Source of the DNA: UPXZ01 sp964541615
Lineage (GTDB): Bacteria > Bacteroidota > Bacteroidia > Bacteroidales > Paludibacteraceae
Length of the DNA stretch: 31,004 bases
Assembly: GCA_964541615.1 (NCBI GenBank)
Contig: CAZIRA010000021.1
Location: 1-31,004, forward strand
Direction of reading: 5' to 3'
Of this stretch, positions 17,532 to 25,096 are shown piece after piece (positions within the stretch are counted from its first letter, which is position 1; every line of letters begins with the position of its first letter). The translations under genes were made by a program, and so were the position numbers. The notes under the pieces are model-generated. The model saw only the letters and a list, made by a program, of their open reading frames with translations. It was not told the DNA's origin and ran no database searches.

Positions 17532-17606
17532 GGGCCCATAGCTCAGTTGGTTAGTAGCACCTGACTCATAATCAGGGGGTCACTGGTTCAAGCCCAGTTG
17601 GGCCCA
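17532..17606 (+). tRNA. tRNA with CAT anticodon (elongator Met or Ile2)
   Basis: The acceptor stem GGGCCCA/TGGGCCC pairs perfectly. The anticodon arm is CCTGA, loop CTCATAA, TCAGG, with CAT at 17567-17569. The T-arm is ACTGG, TTCAAGC, CCAGT. The 3' CCA is not encoded. The gene is 75 nt because the D-arm reads AGTAGC where most relatives have AGAGC; position 13-22 then mismatches and the D-stem keeps three pairs. CAT could decode Met, or Ile at AUA if the C is modified to lysidine; sequence alone does not settle this. Confidence 0.9.
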
Positions 17607-17607
17607 C

Positions 17608-17642
17608 AAAAAAACCTCTAATTTAGTTTAGAGGTTTTTTTT
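17608..17642 (+). terminator. Terminator of the CAT tRNA
   Basis: A 13-bp perfect stem (17609-17621 with 17628-17640; core AACCTCTAA / TTAGAGGTT) with a 6-nt loop and a T-tract. It lies 18 bp before the left end of the insertion sequence. Confidence 0.85.
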
Positions 17643-17660
17643 AGTATGTCGGGCATGGTA

Positions 17661-17677
17661 TTAATCCCTAACTCCGC
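17661..17677 (+). repeat. IS left terminal inverted repeat
   Basis: Pairs with 19243-19259 at 16 of 17 positions. The transposase stop codon (minus strand, 17670-17668) lies inside this repeat. Confidence 0.85.
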
Positions 17678-18909
17678 TCGATTAGGTAGCTTATCTCTAT
17701 TTTTTTGAAAAGGTCTTTAGTTTTCTTTGTTGTTTCCGAGATATGCCACCTGTCGTTGATTTTTATTTTAGATACGCTTTTTGAGATTTCGATTATATCC
17801 TTTGGAGAGTATTTGCTTAGCTGTTTTGCCTCTCTCAACTTTTGATATAATTTGTAATAAGCAATCATTGCTAAAAAATTTTCCATAAGCCATCCTTCCA
17901 GTACCATTCTGTTTTGCATGTACATGCGGTCGGCTTTCAAGAAATATTTGTACGAATCGAACATCACTTCTATTTCGTTTCGCTGTTTGTATTTTTCATA
18001 TAATACTTGTGGCTCAACATCTTTGTTTGTCGTCAGCGTAAGCGTTCCAAAGGTGTGCAGTTTGTTGTCAAAACCTTCTTTGTTATATTCTTCCGGGTGG
18101 GTTCCCATACGCAGAATATAGTCTCGTTCTTCTTCCGTTCGGAGTTTTTCATCCCAAAAAGTAGTGAATTTATGCCCTTCTTTTTGATACGCGTAATACC
18201 AAATTACCCTATTTTCATAAACAAAGAAAGAACCGTTTTTCTTGAAATCAGCTTGGTACAATGGCGTGAAATCAATCAATTTGTTGTTTCTATAGAGCGG
18301 AATCATGTACTTCAATTCATTGTCATTCAGTGTTTTTACATTTGCTTTGCTGTAAAACCCCTTATCGGCAATAAAAATCACATTGTCCGTTTTCATCTCC
18401 TCCACGCATAATTTCATTGAACTGACATCGGTAATATTGCCATTTATCAAGCGGTAATAAACAGGTTGTTTCAGTCCCGATGCAAACATGTGCATCAGAC
18501 GGATTTGTTCATCAAAATTTTTATCGGGATTATATCCCGGTGCATTGATGTGCAGGTGGTTGGAGGTTGTGGTAACATGCGTGGAGTCTATCATTACGAA
18601 CTCTTCGGGCAAGCTGTTTGGACTGTCAAAAATACGCGATTTCATCCAATCCAAAATGAGCTGTCGGTTTTCCCCGATGTATCTCAGCGTGTCGGTTATT
18701 GTTTTATCGGTCAATGCTGTTTTATGCCAAAACAGAGAACAGTAGTCGTGATGATGCAGACGTTGCATTCGTTTTATCGATGCTTCGTGTGCAAAGCGCA
18801 TCATGGCCGCGGAGAGCAAAACTTCCAAATTTTTGGTATCAAATAATGTCTTCATTCCTCGAATCTCTTCATCTAAAAGTTCACTGAACAAACCGTACAC
18901 ACCATACAT
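17668..18909 (-). CDS. IS transposase, main catalytic frame (DDE, YREK signature)
   Basis: This 413-aa frame carries the DDE catalytic core: D108 in MIDSTHV, D182 in FIADKGFYSKAN, and E314 in an exact Y-(2)-R-(3)-E-(6)-K signature (YKQRNEIEVMFDSYK), which is diagnostic of the IS4 superfamily. Overall form and length suggest the IS1634 branch. The frame is open upstream of its first ATG back to a TAA at 18957-18955, which lies at the A-run where it overlaps the first frame. Joined by a -1 shift, the sequence runs smoothly as LLKKERREKYRPPAKVDIK into MYGVYGLF, so this is very probably the 3' part of one protein. The catalytic part looks intact. Confidence 0.88.
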   Translation of the reverse strand: MYGVYGLFSELLDEEIRGMKTLFDTKNLEVLLSAAMMRFAHEASIKRMQRLHHHDYCSLFWHKTALTDKTITDTLRYIGENRQLILDWMKSRIFDSPNSLPEEFVMIDSTHVTTTSNHLHINAPGYNPDKNFDEQIRLMHMFASGLKQPVYYRLINGNITDVSSMKLCVEEMKTDNVIFIADKGFYSKANVKTLNDNELKYMIPLYRNNKLIDFTPLYQADFKKNGSFFVYENRVIWYYAYQKEGHKFTTFWDEKLRTEEERDYILRMGTHPEEYNKEGFDNKLHTFGTLTLTTNKDVEPQVLYEKYKQRNEIEVMFDSYKYFLKADRMYMQNRMVLEGWLMENFLAMIAYYKLYQKLREAKQLSKYSPKDIIEISKSVSKIKINDRWHISETTKKTKDLFKKIEISYLIERS

Positions 18910-19154
18910 CTTGATATCGACCTTCGCAGGGGGTCGATACTTCTCTCTGCGTTCTTTTTAAGCAGGTGCTTCTCTGACGGAATAAACCCATCTTGTTCTG
19001 TTATTTTTCCAAGTAGTCCAACAGTTATTTTATCTGTCCGTCTTTTCTGTTTGTCATAGCGGTATTCTACTTGATATTTATAAAAATGACCGCCGACTAT
19101 CTTGATTTCTGTTTTCGGTTCTTTGAATTTTTGAACCCATTCCGGTAAATACAT
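18873..19154 (-). CDS. IS transposase, N-terminal frame
   Basis: The 93-aa frame begins MYLPEWVQKF and contains a GHFYKYQVEYRYDKQKRRT stretch typical of IS1634-type N-termini. Only about the first 67 residues, to the LLKK at the A-run, are likely to be transposase; the rest is out-of-frame reading to the stop at 18873. The catalytic frame lies at -1 relative to it. It either feeds the second frame by ribosomal frameshifting or has been broken by loss of one A. Confidence 0.8.
   Translation of the reverse strand: MYLPEWVQKFKEPKTEIKIVGGHFYKYQVEYRYDKQKRRTDKITVGLLGKITEQDGFIPSEKHLLKKNAERSIDPLRRSISRCMVCTVCSVNF
18915..18962 (-). promoter_or_regulatory. Candidate -1 frameshift site with downstream hairpin
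   Basis: On the minus strand CTT-AAA-AAG (18962-18954) is followed after 14 nt by a perfect 8-bp stem TATCGACC (18939-18932) / GGTCGATA (18922-18915) with a 9-nt loop, extendable by one G-U pair. A -1 slip on AAA-AAG moves ribosomes into the catalytic frame just past its upstream TAA. The spacing is longer than the usual 5-9 nt. Confidence 0.5.
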
Positions 19155-19242
19155 AAGCTACATAATTAGGTGGCTCAAATGTAAAAAAAAGCGATATAAC
19201 AAGCATTATAGCACTTTTTTTTGAAAATAAACGGGAAATTTG

Positions 19243-19259
19243 GCGGAGTTAGGGGTTAA
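19243..19259 (-). repeat. IS right terminal inverted repeat
   Basis: GCGGAGTTAGGGGTTAA, the inverted partner of 17661-17677 with one mismatch. It ends 56 bp before the -7 box of the helicase gene, so the promoter core of that gene is left intact. Confidence 0.85.
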
Positions 19260-19315
19260 TGGCTATTTCAAAGGAATTGAATTTTTCTTTAGCTAAATAT
19301 GCAAAAAATATTCTC

Positions 19316-19323
19316 TACCTTTG
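19316..19323 (+). promoter_or_regulatory. -7 box immediately before the helicase start codon
   Basis: TACCTTTG, a perfect TAnnTTTG, ends only 5 nt before the ATG at 19329. The transcription start would fall at or next to the start codon, implying a leaderless or nearly leaderless mRNA. No clear -33 TTTG is seen. Confidence 0.55.
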
Positions 19324-19328
19324 CAAGC

Positions 19329-20735
19329 ATGTTAAGCGACTTTATCAGCACAAAAATCAGGCAGGAATTTGGATTCGAACCGACTGGACAGCAGTCAGTT
19401 TTGATAGACCAGCTGGGTGCTTTTATTATGTCAGCCGACACCCAAAAAGCATTTTTGCTGAAAGGATATGCCGGAACGGGAAAAACGAGCATTGTCAGTG
19501 CTTTAGTCCGTGCACTGAACAGTTTAGAGCAGAAAACAGAGCTCCTCGCTCCTACCGGACGTGCTGCAAAGGTACTTTCAGGTTATTCCGGATTTCCTGC
19601 TTTCACCATTCACAAAAAAATTTACCGCCAAAAATCCATTACTGACTTTCGGTTTCAACTATCAGACAACCTGCATAAAAACACACTATTCATCGTCGAT
19701 GAGGCTTCCATGATCTCCAATTCAGGAGGTGAAACAGCTTTTGGGAGCGGACGGCTTTTGGACGATTTGATAGAATTTGTTTACAGCGGTGACGGCTGCA
19801 GCCTGCTGCTGCTTGGTGACACCGCACAGCTTCCACCGGTAGAACAGACCCAGAGTCCGGCTCTGGAAGTTAACCAGTTGAGGAGTTTTGGGCTGAAAGT
19901 GCAGGAATTTGTACTGACTTTTGTGGTACGTCAGGCACTGGAAAGCGGTATTTTATATCATGCCACCAACCTGCGTTTACATTTAGCGCAAGAAACAACA
20001 AATACCCATCCTAAGTTTCGGCTGAATGGATTTTCAGACATTGTGAAATTGAGTGGTATGGAACTGGTTGACACTGTAGAGAAATCGTACAGCGGTGTGG
20101 GCGTAGAGGATACAATTGTGGTGACCCGCTCTAACAAACGTGCCAACATGTACAACGAAGGCATCCGGTCGCGCGTGATGATGCGGGAGGAACAGCTCTC
20201 AAACGGTGACCTGCTGATGGTTACACGAAATAATTATTTTTGGAACAAACCGTATCCTGAGATAGATTTTATAGCCAACGGCGATGTGCTTGAAGTAGTC
20301 CGCATCAGAAAACGATTGGAAATGTACGGTTTTCAATTTGCTGATCTTACCTTGCGATCACTGGATTTCGGATGGGAAATTGACGCCCGCGTGTGGCTGG
20401 ATGGATTGACCGCTGAAAATCCGGCACAGATGAACGAGATGACAAACCGGCTTTTTACGGCTGTGGCAGAAGATTATCCTGAAATTACTGTTCGCCGGAA
20501 ACTGGTGCGAAAAGTGCTCGAAAACGAATTTTTCAACGCACTGCAGGTGAAATTTGCCTATGCAGTCACCTGCCACAAAGCACAGGGCGGTCAGTGGAAA
20601 AAAGTATTTATCGACCACGGATACCTGCCGGAAGACCAGATAAATACCGAATATTACCGATGGCTTTACACAGCTCTGACACGTGCCAGCGAACAGGTTT
20701 ATCTGGTTAATTTTCCGGACGGATGGTTTATTTAG
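19329..20735 (+). CDS. RecD-like superfamily 1 DNA helicase/ATPase
   Basis: From ATG 19329 the protein has 468 aa. Motifs run in order: Walker A GYAGTGKT (46-53), motif Ia LAPTGRAAK, Walker B LFIVDEASM, motif III LLGDTAQLPPV, VVRQ, motif V AVTCHKAQGGQW, and motif VI WLYTALTRAS. This is the SF1B RecD/UvrD-C arrangement. It is shorter than RecD2 (about 720 aa) because the N-terminal domain is missing, the usual form for a widespread Bacteroidota AAA/RecD-like protein. The upstream ATG at 19299 would place the promoter box inside the gene, and homologues as I recall them begin near MLSDF, so 19329 is chosen. The likely role is DNA unwinding in repair or replication; partners are unknown. Confidence 0.9.
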   Translation: MLSDFISTKIRQEFGFEPTGQQSVLIDQLGAFIMSADTQKAFLLKGYAGTGKTSIVSALVRALNSLEQKTELLAPTGRAAKVLSGYSGFPAFTIHKKIYRQKSITDFRFQLSDNLHKNTLFIVDEASMISNSGGETAFGSGRLLDDLIEFVYSGDGCSLLLLGDTAQLPPVEQTQSPALEVNQLRSFGLKVQEFVLTFVVRQALESGILYHATNLRLHLAQETTNTHPKFRLNGFSDIVKLSGMELVDTVEKSYSGVGVEDTIVVTRSNKRANMYNEGIRSRVMMREEQLSNGDLLMVTRNNYFWNKPYPEIDFIANGDVLEVVRIRKRLEMYGFQFADLTLRSLDFGWEIDARVWLDGLTAENPAQMNEMTNRLFTAVAEDYPEITVRRKLVRKVLENEFFNALQVKFAYAVTCHKAQGGQWKKVFIDHGYLPEDQINTEYYRWLYTALTRASEQVYLVNFPDGWFI

Positions 20736-20810
20736 ACTTATAGAGCCCGGACTTTTAGAATCAAGACATAAAGAACCAACATGTTTTTTACTCGAAACTC
20801 AGAACTAAAA

Positions 20811-22154
20811 CTATATTCCTGTATAATTCCTCGGTGTAATCCGACGAAGCTCTTCTTTTACCTGTTCTTCCACCTTCAGGGTTTCAATAAAGTCACGTAT
20901 CGTACGTTCGTTAATTCCTTCGTTGGTGCGGGTGAGTGCTTTCAGCGCTTCGTAAGGCTCTGGGTAATTTTCTCGGCGGAGAATGGTTTGTATTCCTTCA
21001 GCTACCACAGCCCAAGTATTGTCCAATTCTCTGTAAACGGCATTTTCGTTAAGCAGCAGCTTATCCAGCCCTTTAAGTAAACTTTGAGTAGCAATCATGG
21101 TGTGAGCAAACGGCACACCTACATTACGCAGTACGGTGCTGTCAGTCAGGTCACGTTGCAGACGGGAAACGGGCAGTTTTTCACCCAGAAATGCAAACAC
21201 AGCATTTGCCATTCCAAGATTTCCTTCTGCATTTTCAAAATCAATCGGATTGACTTTGTGAGGCATGGCAGAAGAACCCACCTCACCTGCTTTAATTTTC
21301 TGTTTGAAATATTCCATCGAAACATACATCCAGACATCCCGGCTGAAATCAATCAGAATGGTATTTATCCGTTTCAGCGCATCGAAAAGAGCAGCCAGAT
21401 TATCGTAATTGGATATCTGAGTAGTCCAGGGCTCACGCTCCAGCCCAAGTTTTTCTTTCAAAAAGCTATCGCCGAATTTTTTCCAGTCCTGAGTGGGAAA
21501 TGCCACGTTGTGCGCGTTGAAGTTTCCGGTTGCACCTCCAAATTTTCCAGAATGCGGCACCATTTTCAGCTGTTCCATCTGCTGGTTCAGCCGGCTTACG
21601 AAGACCATTATTTCTTTCCCCAACCTTGTAGGTGATGCCGGCTGTCCGTGAGTTTTGGCAAGCATAGAGACATCGCGCCATTCGTCGGCTTTGTAGGACA
21701 AGGCTTTTACCAACAAGTCCATTTCAGGTAGGTAAACCTCTTCAAGGGCTGCTTTTATTGAAATTGGCACCGATGTATTGTTTATGTCCTGAGATGTCAG
21801 TCCGAAATGAATAAATTCTTTGTAATCATCCAGTCCAAGCTCGTCAAATTTTTCTTTCAGGAAATATTCCACAGCCTTTACATCGTGGTTGGTCACTTTT
21901 TCTATTTCCTTTACTTTGGCAGCATCATTTTCTGAAAAATTCAGGTAGATATCTCTCAGTTTGGGAAAAACAAGAACCGGAACCGGCATTAACTGCTTCA
22001 AAGGGATTTCACAAAGTGCAATGAAATACTCTACTTCCACTAAAACCCGGTAACGGATCAGTGCATATTCTGAAAAATATTGGGAATAAACGGCTGTTTT
22101 GGAGTGGTAGCGTCCATCAACGGGAGAAACGGCTGTTAGCGCTGAAAGTGTCAT
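20811..22154 (-). CDS. purB: Adenylosuccinate lyase PurB
   Basis: The protein has 447 aa from the ATG at 22154. It cleaves SAICAR and adenylosuccinate in purine synthesis. The fumarase/aspartase-superfamily signature GSSAMPHKVNPIDFENAEGN carries the catalytic serine loop, and TSQDINNTSVP and KTHGQPASPT supply the other active-site segments. An in-frame ATG at 22232 would add 26 hydrophobic residues and swallow the promoter box at 22210-22203, so MTLSALTAVSPVDGRY is taken as the true start. It is convergent with the helicase gene across a 75-nt gap in which no clear terminator is seen. Confidence 0.97.
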   Translation of the reverse strand: MTLSALTAVSPVDGRYHSKTAVYSQYFSEYALIRYRVLVEVEYFIALCEIPLKQLMPVPVLVFPKLRDIYLNFSENDAAKVKEIEKVTNHDVKAVEYFLKEKFDELGLDDYKEFIHFGLTSQDINNTSVPISIKAALEEVYLPEMDLLVKALSYKADEWRDVSMLAKTHGQPASPTRLGKEIMVFVSRLNQQMEQLKMVPHSGKFGGATGNFNAHNVAFPTQDWKKFGDSFLKEKLGLEREPWTTQISNYDNLAALFDALKRINTILIDFSRDVWMYVSMEYFKQKIKAGEVGSSAMPHKVNPIDFENAEGNLGMANAVFAFLGEKLPVSRLQRDLTDSTVLRNVGVPFAHTMIATQSLLKGLDKLLLNENAVYRELDNTWAVVAEGIQTILRRENYPEPYEALKALTRTNEGINERTIRDFIETLKVEEQVKEELRRITPRNYTGI

Positions 22155-22202
22155 AATGCTGAATTTTTGCCTGTTCGAAGCAGTGGAGTTGATAATGATG
22201 TG

Positions 22203-22232
22203 CAAAATTAGTAATAATAATCCAAAAGCCAA
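22203..22232 (-). promoter_or_regulatory. Promoter of purB
   Basis: On the minus strand TAATTTTG (22210-22203) matches TAnnTTTG, with TTG at 22232-22230, 19 nt upstream, as the -33 element. The leader to the ATG at 22154 is about 42 nt. Confidence 0.6.
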
Positions 22233-22419
22233 TGTGATGAATCAACTTTTGAAACTTCATGAGAAACCTTCGTCTCTATAGGTATGTACTACAGTAAAAC
22301 ATCAGTAAAATGTTTATGGATTTAGCGAGAACCGAGGTATCGATTTCAAAGGGAAAAAGCAGTTTTGCAATAAAGTATATCTCCCTGAAATTTAGCACAC
22401 TCCTGACAGCCGTAAGTTT

Positions 22420-23304
22420 CTAAGGATTATATTTCTTTCGATATTCACGGGGTGTTAAATCTATTTCTTTCTTAAAAGATTTTGAAAAGTGAAACTGGTC
22501 GTAATAACCAAGTTTGTAAGCGATTTCTTTAATTTTCAAATCGGAGAACTGCAGATACGAGCACGCTTTTTGAATTTTCAACTGGTTGTAATAGTCAAAA
22601 GGAGGGAAAGTCGTCTTATTCATAAAATAATTACTAAAATGTGAAGCTGAATAACCTACTGAGTGGGCAATTTCCTCCAGGGTCAACTTATTCTCTAAAT
22701 TATCCTTCATGAACAAAATACTTTTCTGTATAATGTCCGGTTCTTTGATTGTCTTAATTTTTCGATACTGATCCAGATATTTCAAAGAAGCCAGATAATA
22801 CATCAGGCAAAAACTCGTATATTCAAGAATTTCAAAGCTGTATCCCATCTCCAGGTTTTGATAAATCTCCTCAAACAACTGTATCCGGTCCGTATTGCGG
22901 CTGTTGTGAGCTTCAGAAGTATCAATAATTTTTCCTGTTATGTGTGAAAACATGGCAGCATTGGAGCCGGTGAAGTGCATCCAGTAAATGCTCCAGGGGT
23001 TTTTGCCATCTGCTCCATACGCATGAGGCTGATTGGCAGGCAGAATAAACGTATTGTTTCTCGTGAGCTGGAATATCTCGTTATTAAATTCTATCCATCC
23101 GGCTCCTTTCTCGCAGTAAATGAGTAAAAATTGATTGGTACCCTCTTTCCTTTTTCTAAAATGGTATTTAGCGTCCGGATAATAACCAATATGAGTTACG
23201 TAAAGCTGCCTGGTAATATTATTGGCAGCCAGCAAATCTCTGATATTATAAGGCAGGATTATCGCCCTTTCACCCTTAAACCCTTCACCGATCCTTTCTT
23301 CCAT
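22420..23304 (-). CDS. AraC-family transcriptional regulator, N-terminus at assembly gap
   Basis: The protein has 294 aa from the ATG at 23304, which lies six bases from the N-run; a start a few codons upstream inside the gap is possible. The N-terminal cupin-like sensor domain (about 20-160, with YHFRKRKEGTNQFLLIYCEKGAGWIEF and PANQPHAYGAD) is followed by a linker and two helix-turn-helix motifs (about 195-292: LTLEEIAHSVGYSASHFSNYF and KIKEIAYKLGYYDQFHFSKSFKK, ending TPREYRKKY). This is the arrangement of sugar-responsive AraC/XylS regulators. It is divergent from the sugar porter, so it probably controls the porter, DUF5107 and galactanase genes. The ligand is unknown. Confidence 0.88.
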   Translation of the reverse strand: MEERIGEGFKGERAIILPYNIRDLLAANNITRQLYVTHIGYYPDAKYHFRKRKEGTNQFLLIYCEKGAGWIEFNNEIFQLTRNNTFILPANQPHAYGADGKNPWSIYWMHFTGSNAAMFSHITGKIIDTSEAHNSRNTDRIQLFEEIYQNLEMGYSFEILEYTSFCLMYYLASLKYLDQYRKIKTIKEPDIIQKSILFMKDNLENKLTLEEIAHSVGYSASHFSNYFMNKTTFPPFDYYNQLKIQKACSYLQFSDLKIKEIAYKLGYYDQFHFSKSFKKEIDLTPREYRKKYNP

Positions 23305-23310
23305 CTGATT

Positions 23311-23410
23311 NNNNNNNNNNNNNNNNNNNNNNNNNNNNNNNNNNNNNNNNNNNNNNNNNNNNNNNNNNNNNNNNNNNNNNNNNNNNNNNNNNNNNNNNNN
23401 NNNNNNNNNN
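23311..23410. other. Assembly gap (100 N)
   Basis: Exactly 100 N, a conventional filler for a gap of unknown size. It removes the divergent control region between the AraC gene and the sugar porter, and possibly the first codons of the regulator. The order of the two sides is only as good as the scaffolding. Confidence 0.98.
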
Positions 23411-23513
23411 TGCAAAATAACATACATTTTTTATTCTGAAAAAGATCGGTTATTTTGTATCATCTTTTCTAATTCAGATTTTTGATTGATATTCAAATTA
23501 AAAAAAACAACCT

Positions 23514-24908
23514 ATGGAAAACTCTTTGTCCTCAAAAACGAATAGTACCTACCTCCTTTTAATATCGTTAACAGCAGCATTAGGTGGATTTTTATTCGGC
23601 TATGACTGGGTAGTTATCGGTGGTGCAAAACCATTTTACGAAGCCTATTTCAATATCGGCCACATGCCCTCTCTGCAGGGCTGGGTCATGGGAAGTGCTA
23701 TTTTGGGCTGTTTGATAGGCGTAACAATTTCCGGTTCACTGGCAGACAGATATGGACGAAAACCGCTGATGCTTATTGCCTCACTTATATTTGTTGCAGC
23801 TTCCATCGGAACCGGATTTTCTCATACCGTTTCAGTACTCATCGCTTACCGTATTTTCGGAGGAGTTGCCATAGGCATAGCGTCCACTGTTTCCCCCATG
23901 TACATTTCAGAAATATCACCAGCCGATGTGAGGGGCAAATTTGTATCAATCAATCAGCTGACAATCGTTTTAGGCATCTTGTCCGCACAGATTGTAAACT
24001 GGCTGATAGCGAAACCAATCATTCCGACAGAAGATTTTCTCACTTCGTGGAATGTCCAGGATGGATGGCGATGGATGTTCTGGGTTTGTGCTGTTCCTGC
24101 ACTGCTGTACTTTCTCTTTGTATTTTTCATCCCTGAAAGTCCAAGATGGATGACTATAAATAATAAACCGGACAGAGCGTTAAAGACATTCAGAAAACTG
24201 GGTGGTAACGAATACGCTGAATTGCAGGTAAAAGAAATATTATCAACCACGAATAAAAGCACGGATAGTTCAAGCCTGAAATCTCTGTTTCAGGGTAAAA
24301 TGACTAAAATCATTATCATCGGAATTGTGATCGCGGTACTTCAACAATGGTGCGGTATCAATGTAATTTTCAACTATGCACAGGAGATATTTTCTTCGGC
24401 AGGGTATCAGGTTTCAGACATGCTGTTTAATATTGTTATTACCGGAGTTGTAAATGTGATATTCACTTTCGTAGGAATGTATACGGTAGACAAGTTGGGA
24501 AGAAAATCCCTGATGCTTCTCGGGACTATAGGTCTGACAAGCATTTATGCCGTTTTGGGACTTGGCTATTATTTTCAGGTGACAGGAATCGCTATGCTTA
24601 TTCTGGTAGTAATGGCAATTGCCTGCTATGCTATGACCTTAGCTCCAATCACCTGGGTAGTTATATCCGAATTATTCCCAAACAAAGTCAGAGCGAAAGC
24701 TATGGCAGTATCCACATTTGCACTTTGGACGGCCTGCTTTATCCTGACATTCTCTTTTCCGCTGTTAAACAAAGGGCTTGGTTCGTACGGTACGTTCTGG
24801 CTCTACGGATTGATCTGTTTAGGCGGATTTTTCTTTATGAAAAAATATTTACCTGAAACGAAAGGTAAAACGCTGGAAGAGATTGAGAAGGAGATTATAA
24901 CCCCCTAA
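23514..24908 (+). CDS. Sugar:H+ symporter, MFS sugar porter family
   Basis: The protein has 464 aa with about twelve membrane helices. The sugar porter signatures are present: GGFLFGYDWVVIGGA in helix 1, ADRYGRKPLM after helix 2, PESPRW at the end of helix 6, QQWCGINVIFNYA in helix 7, DKLGRKSLM, and PETKGKTLEEIE at the C-terminus. It is closest in type to XylE/AraE/GalP-like proton symporters; which pentose or hexose it takes cannot be told. The stop codon lies inside a C5-TAAAT-C5 repeat. With the DUF5107 gene 186 nt downstream it may form a transcription unit. The promoter is probably in the 23411-23513 stretch; the nearest match there is an imperfect TATTTTG near 23452. Confidence 0.93.
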   Translation: MENSLSSKTNSTYLLLISLTAALGGFLFGYDWVVIGGAKPFYEAYFNIGHMPSLQGWVMGSAILGCLIGVTISGSLADRYGRKPLMLIASLIFVAASIGTGFSHTVSVLIAYRIFGGVAIGIASTVSPMYISEISPADVRGKFVSINQLTIVLGILSAQIVNWLIAKPIIPTEDFLTSWNVQDGWRWMFWVCAVPALLYFLFVFFIPESPRWMTINNKPDRALKTFRKLGGNEYAELQVKEILSTTNKSTDSSSLKSLFQGKMTKIIIIGIVIAVLQQWCGINVIFNYAQEIFSSAGYQVSDMLFNIVITGVVNVIFTFVGMYTVDKLGRKSLMLLGTIGLTSIYAVLGLGYYFQVTGIAMLILVVMAIACYAMTLAPITWVVISELFPNKVRAKAMAVSTFALWTACFILTFSFPLLNKGLGSYGTFWLYGLICLGGFFFMKKYLPETKGKTLEEIEKEIITP

Positions 24909-24915
24909 ATCCCCC
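24901..24915 (+). repeat. C5-TAAAT-C5 element overlapping the porter stop codon
   Basis: CCCCCTAAATCCCCC provides the last proline codon and the stop (TAA at 24906-24908) of the porter gene. A near-complementary GGATTAGGGGGGG occurs at 25056-25068, so the two could be ends of one decayed inverted-repeat element. Similar C/G-tract words are common between genes in Bacteroidota, from general knowledge. Confidence 0.6.
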
Positions 24916-25040
24916 GAAGAGGAAGATTCAAAGAGTAAGATTGATGGTAATCATTGATTTTTTCATTCTTTCTCAATTACAAATAAAAAAACTGAATAGG
25001 AATTAATTAATACAATAAATAATGACAATAGCTCAATATT

Positions 25041-25096
25041 CCTCCGTCAGTTGACGGATTAGGGGGGGCAGGTATTATTATTATTATTATTATTAT
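25041..25096 (+). repeat. Hairpin, G-run and (TAT)8 microsatellite in front of the DUF5107 gene
   Basis: The palindrome TCCGTCA-GT-TGACGGA (25043-25058) runs into seven G (25062-25068). Then eight TAT units (25073-25096) follow; the final AT of the run supplies the first two bases of the ATG at 25095. Copy-number changes would alter the distance from the purine tract to the start without touching the frame. Confidence 0.8.

Larger units (their letters stand above)
17661..19259 (-). mobile_element. Complete insertion sequence, IS4/IS1634-type
   Basis: The element is about 1.6 kb. Terminal inverted repeats of 17 bp match at 16 positions: TTAATCCCTAACTCCGC at 17661-17677 against 19259-19243 on the other strand (C in place of T at position 5). 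The outermost TTAA on both sides may instead be a 4-bp target duplication; as it is palindromic, this cannot be told from one copy. It encodes one transposase in two overlapping frames on the minus strand. It sits between the tRNA terminator and the helicase promoter and breaks no gene. Confidence 0.88.

Noticed and set aside
18007..18411. Plus-strand open frame inside the insertion sequence
   Set aside because: It is antisense to the DDE core of the transposase, with no independent motif; some IS carry passenger genes, but this is not convincing.
17668..19154. Two separate proteins in the insertion sequence
   Set aside because: The frames overlap and join smoothly by a -1 shift; the catalytic frame alone lacks the family N-terminus, so they are parts of one transposase.
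21084..21635. Plus-strand open frame opposite purB (183 codons)
   Set aside because: The purB protein is conserved throughout this stretch, and the plus-strand product shows no recognisable domain.
22155..22232. N-terminal hydrophobic extension of PurB
   Set aside because: It would overlap a perfect promoter box, and a cytosolic enzyme has no use for a membrane segment; the internal ATG matches the family start.
23305..23427. Extension of the AraC coding region through the N-run
   Set aside because: Codons across unknown bases are meaningless; the visible ATG at 23304 gives a normal family length.
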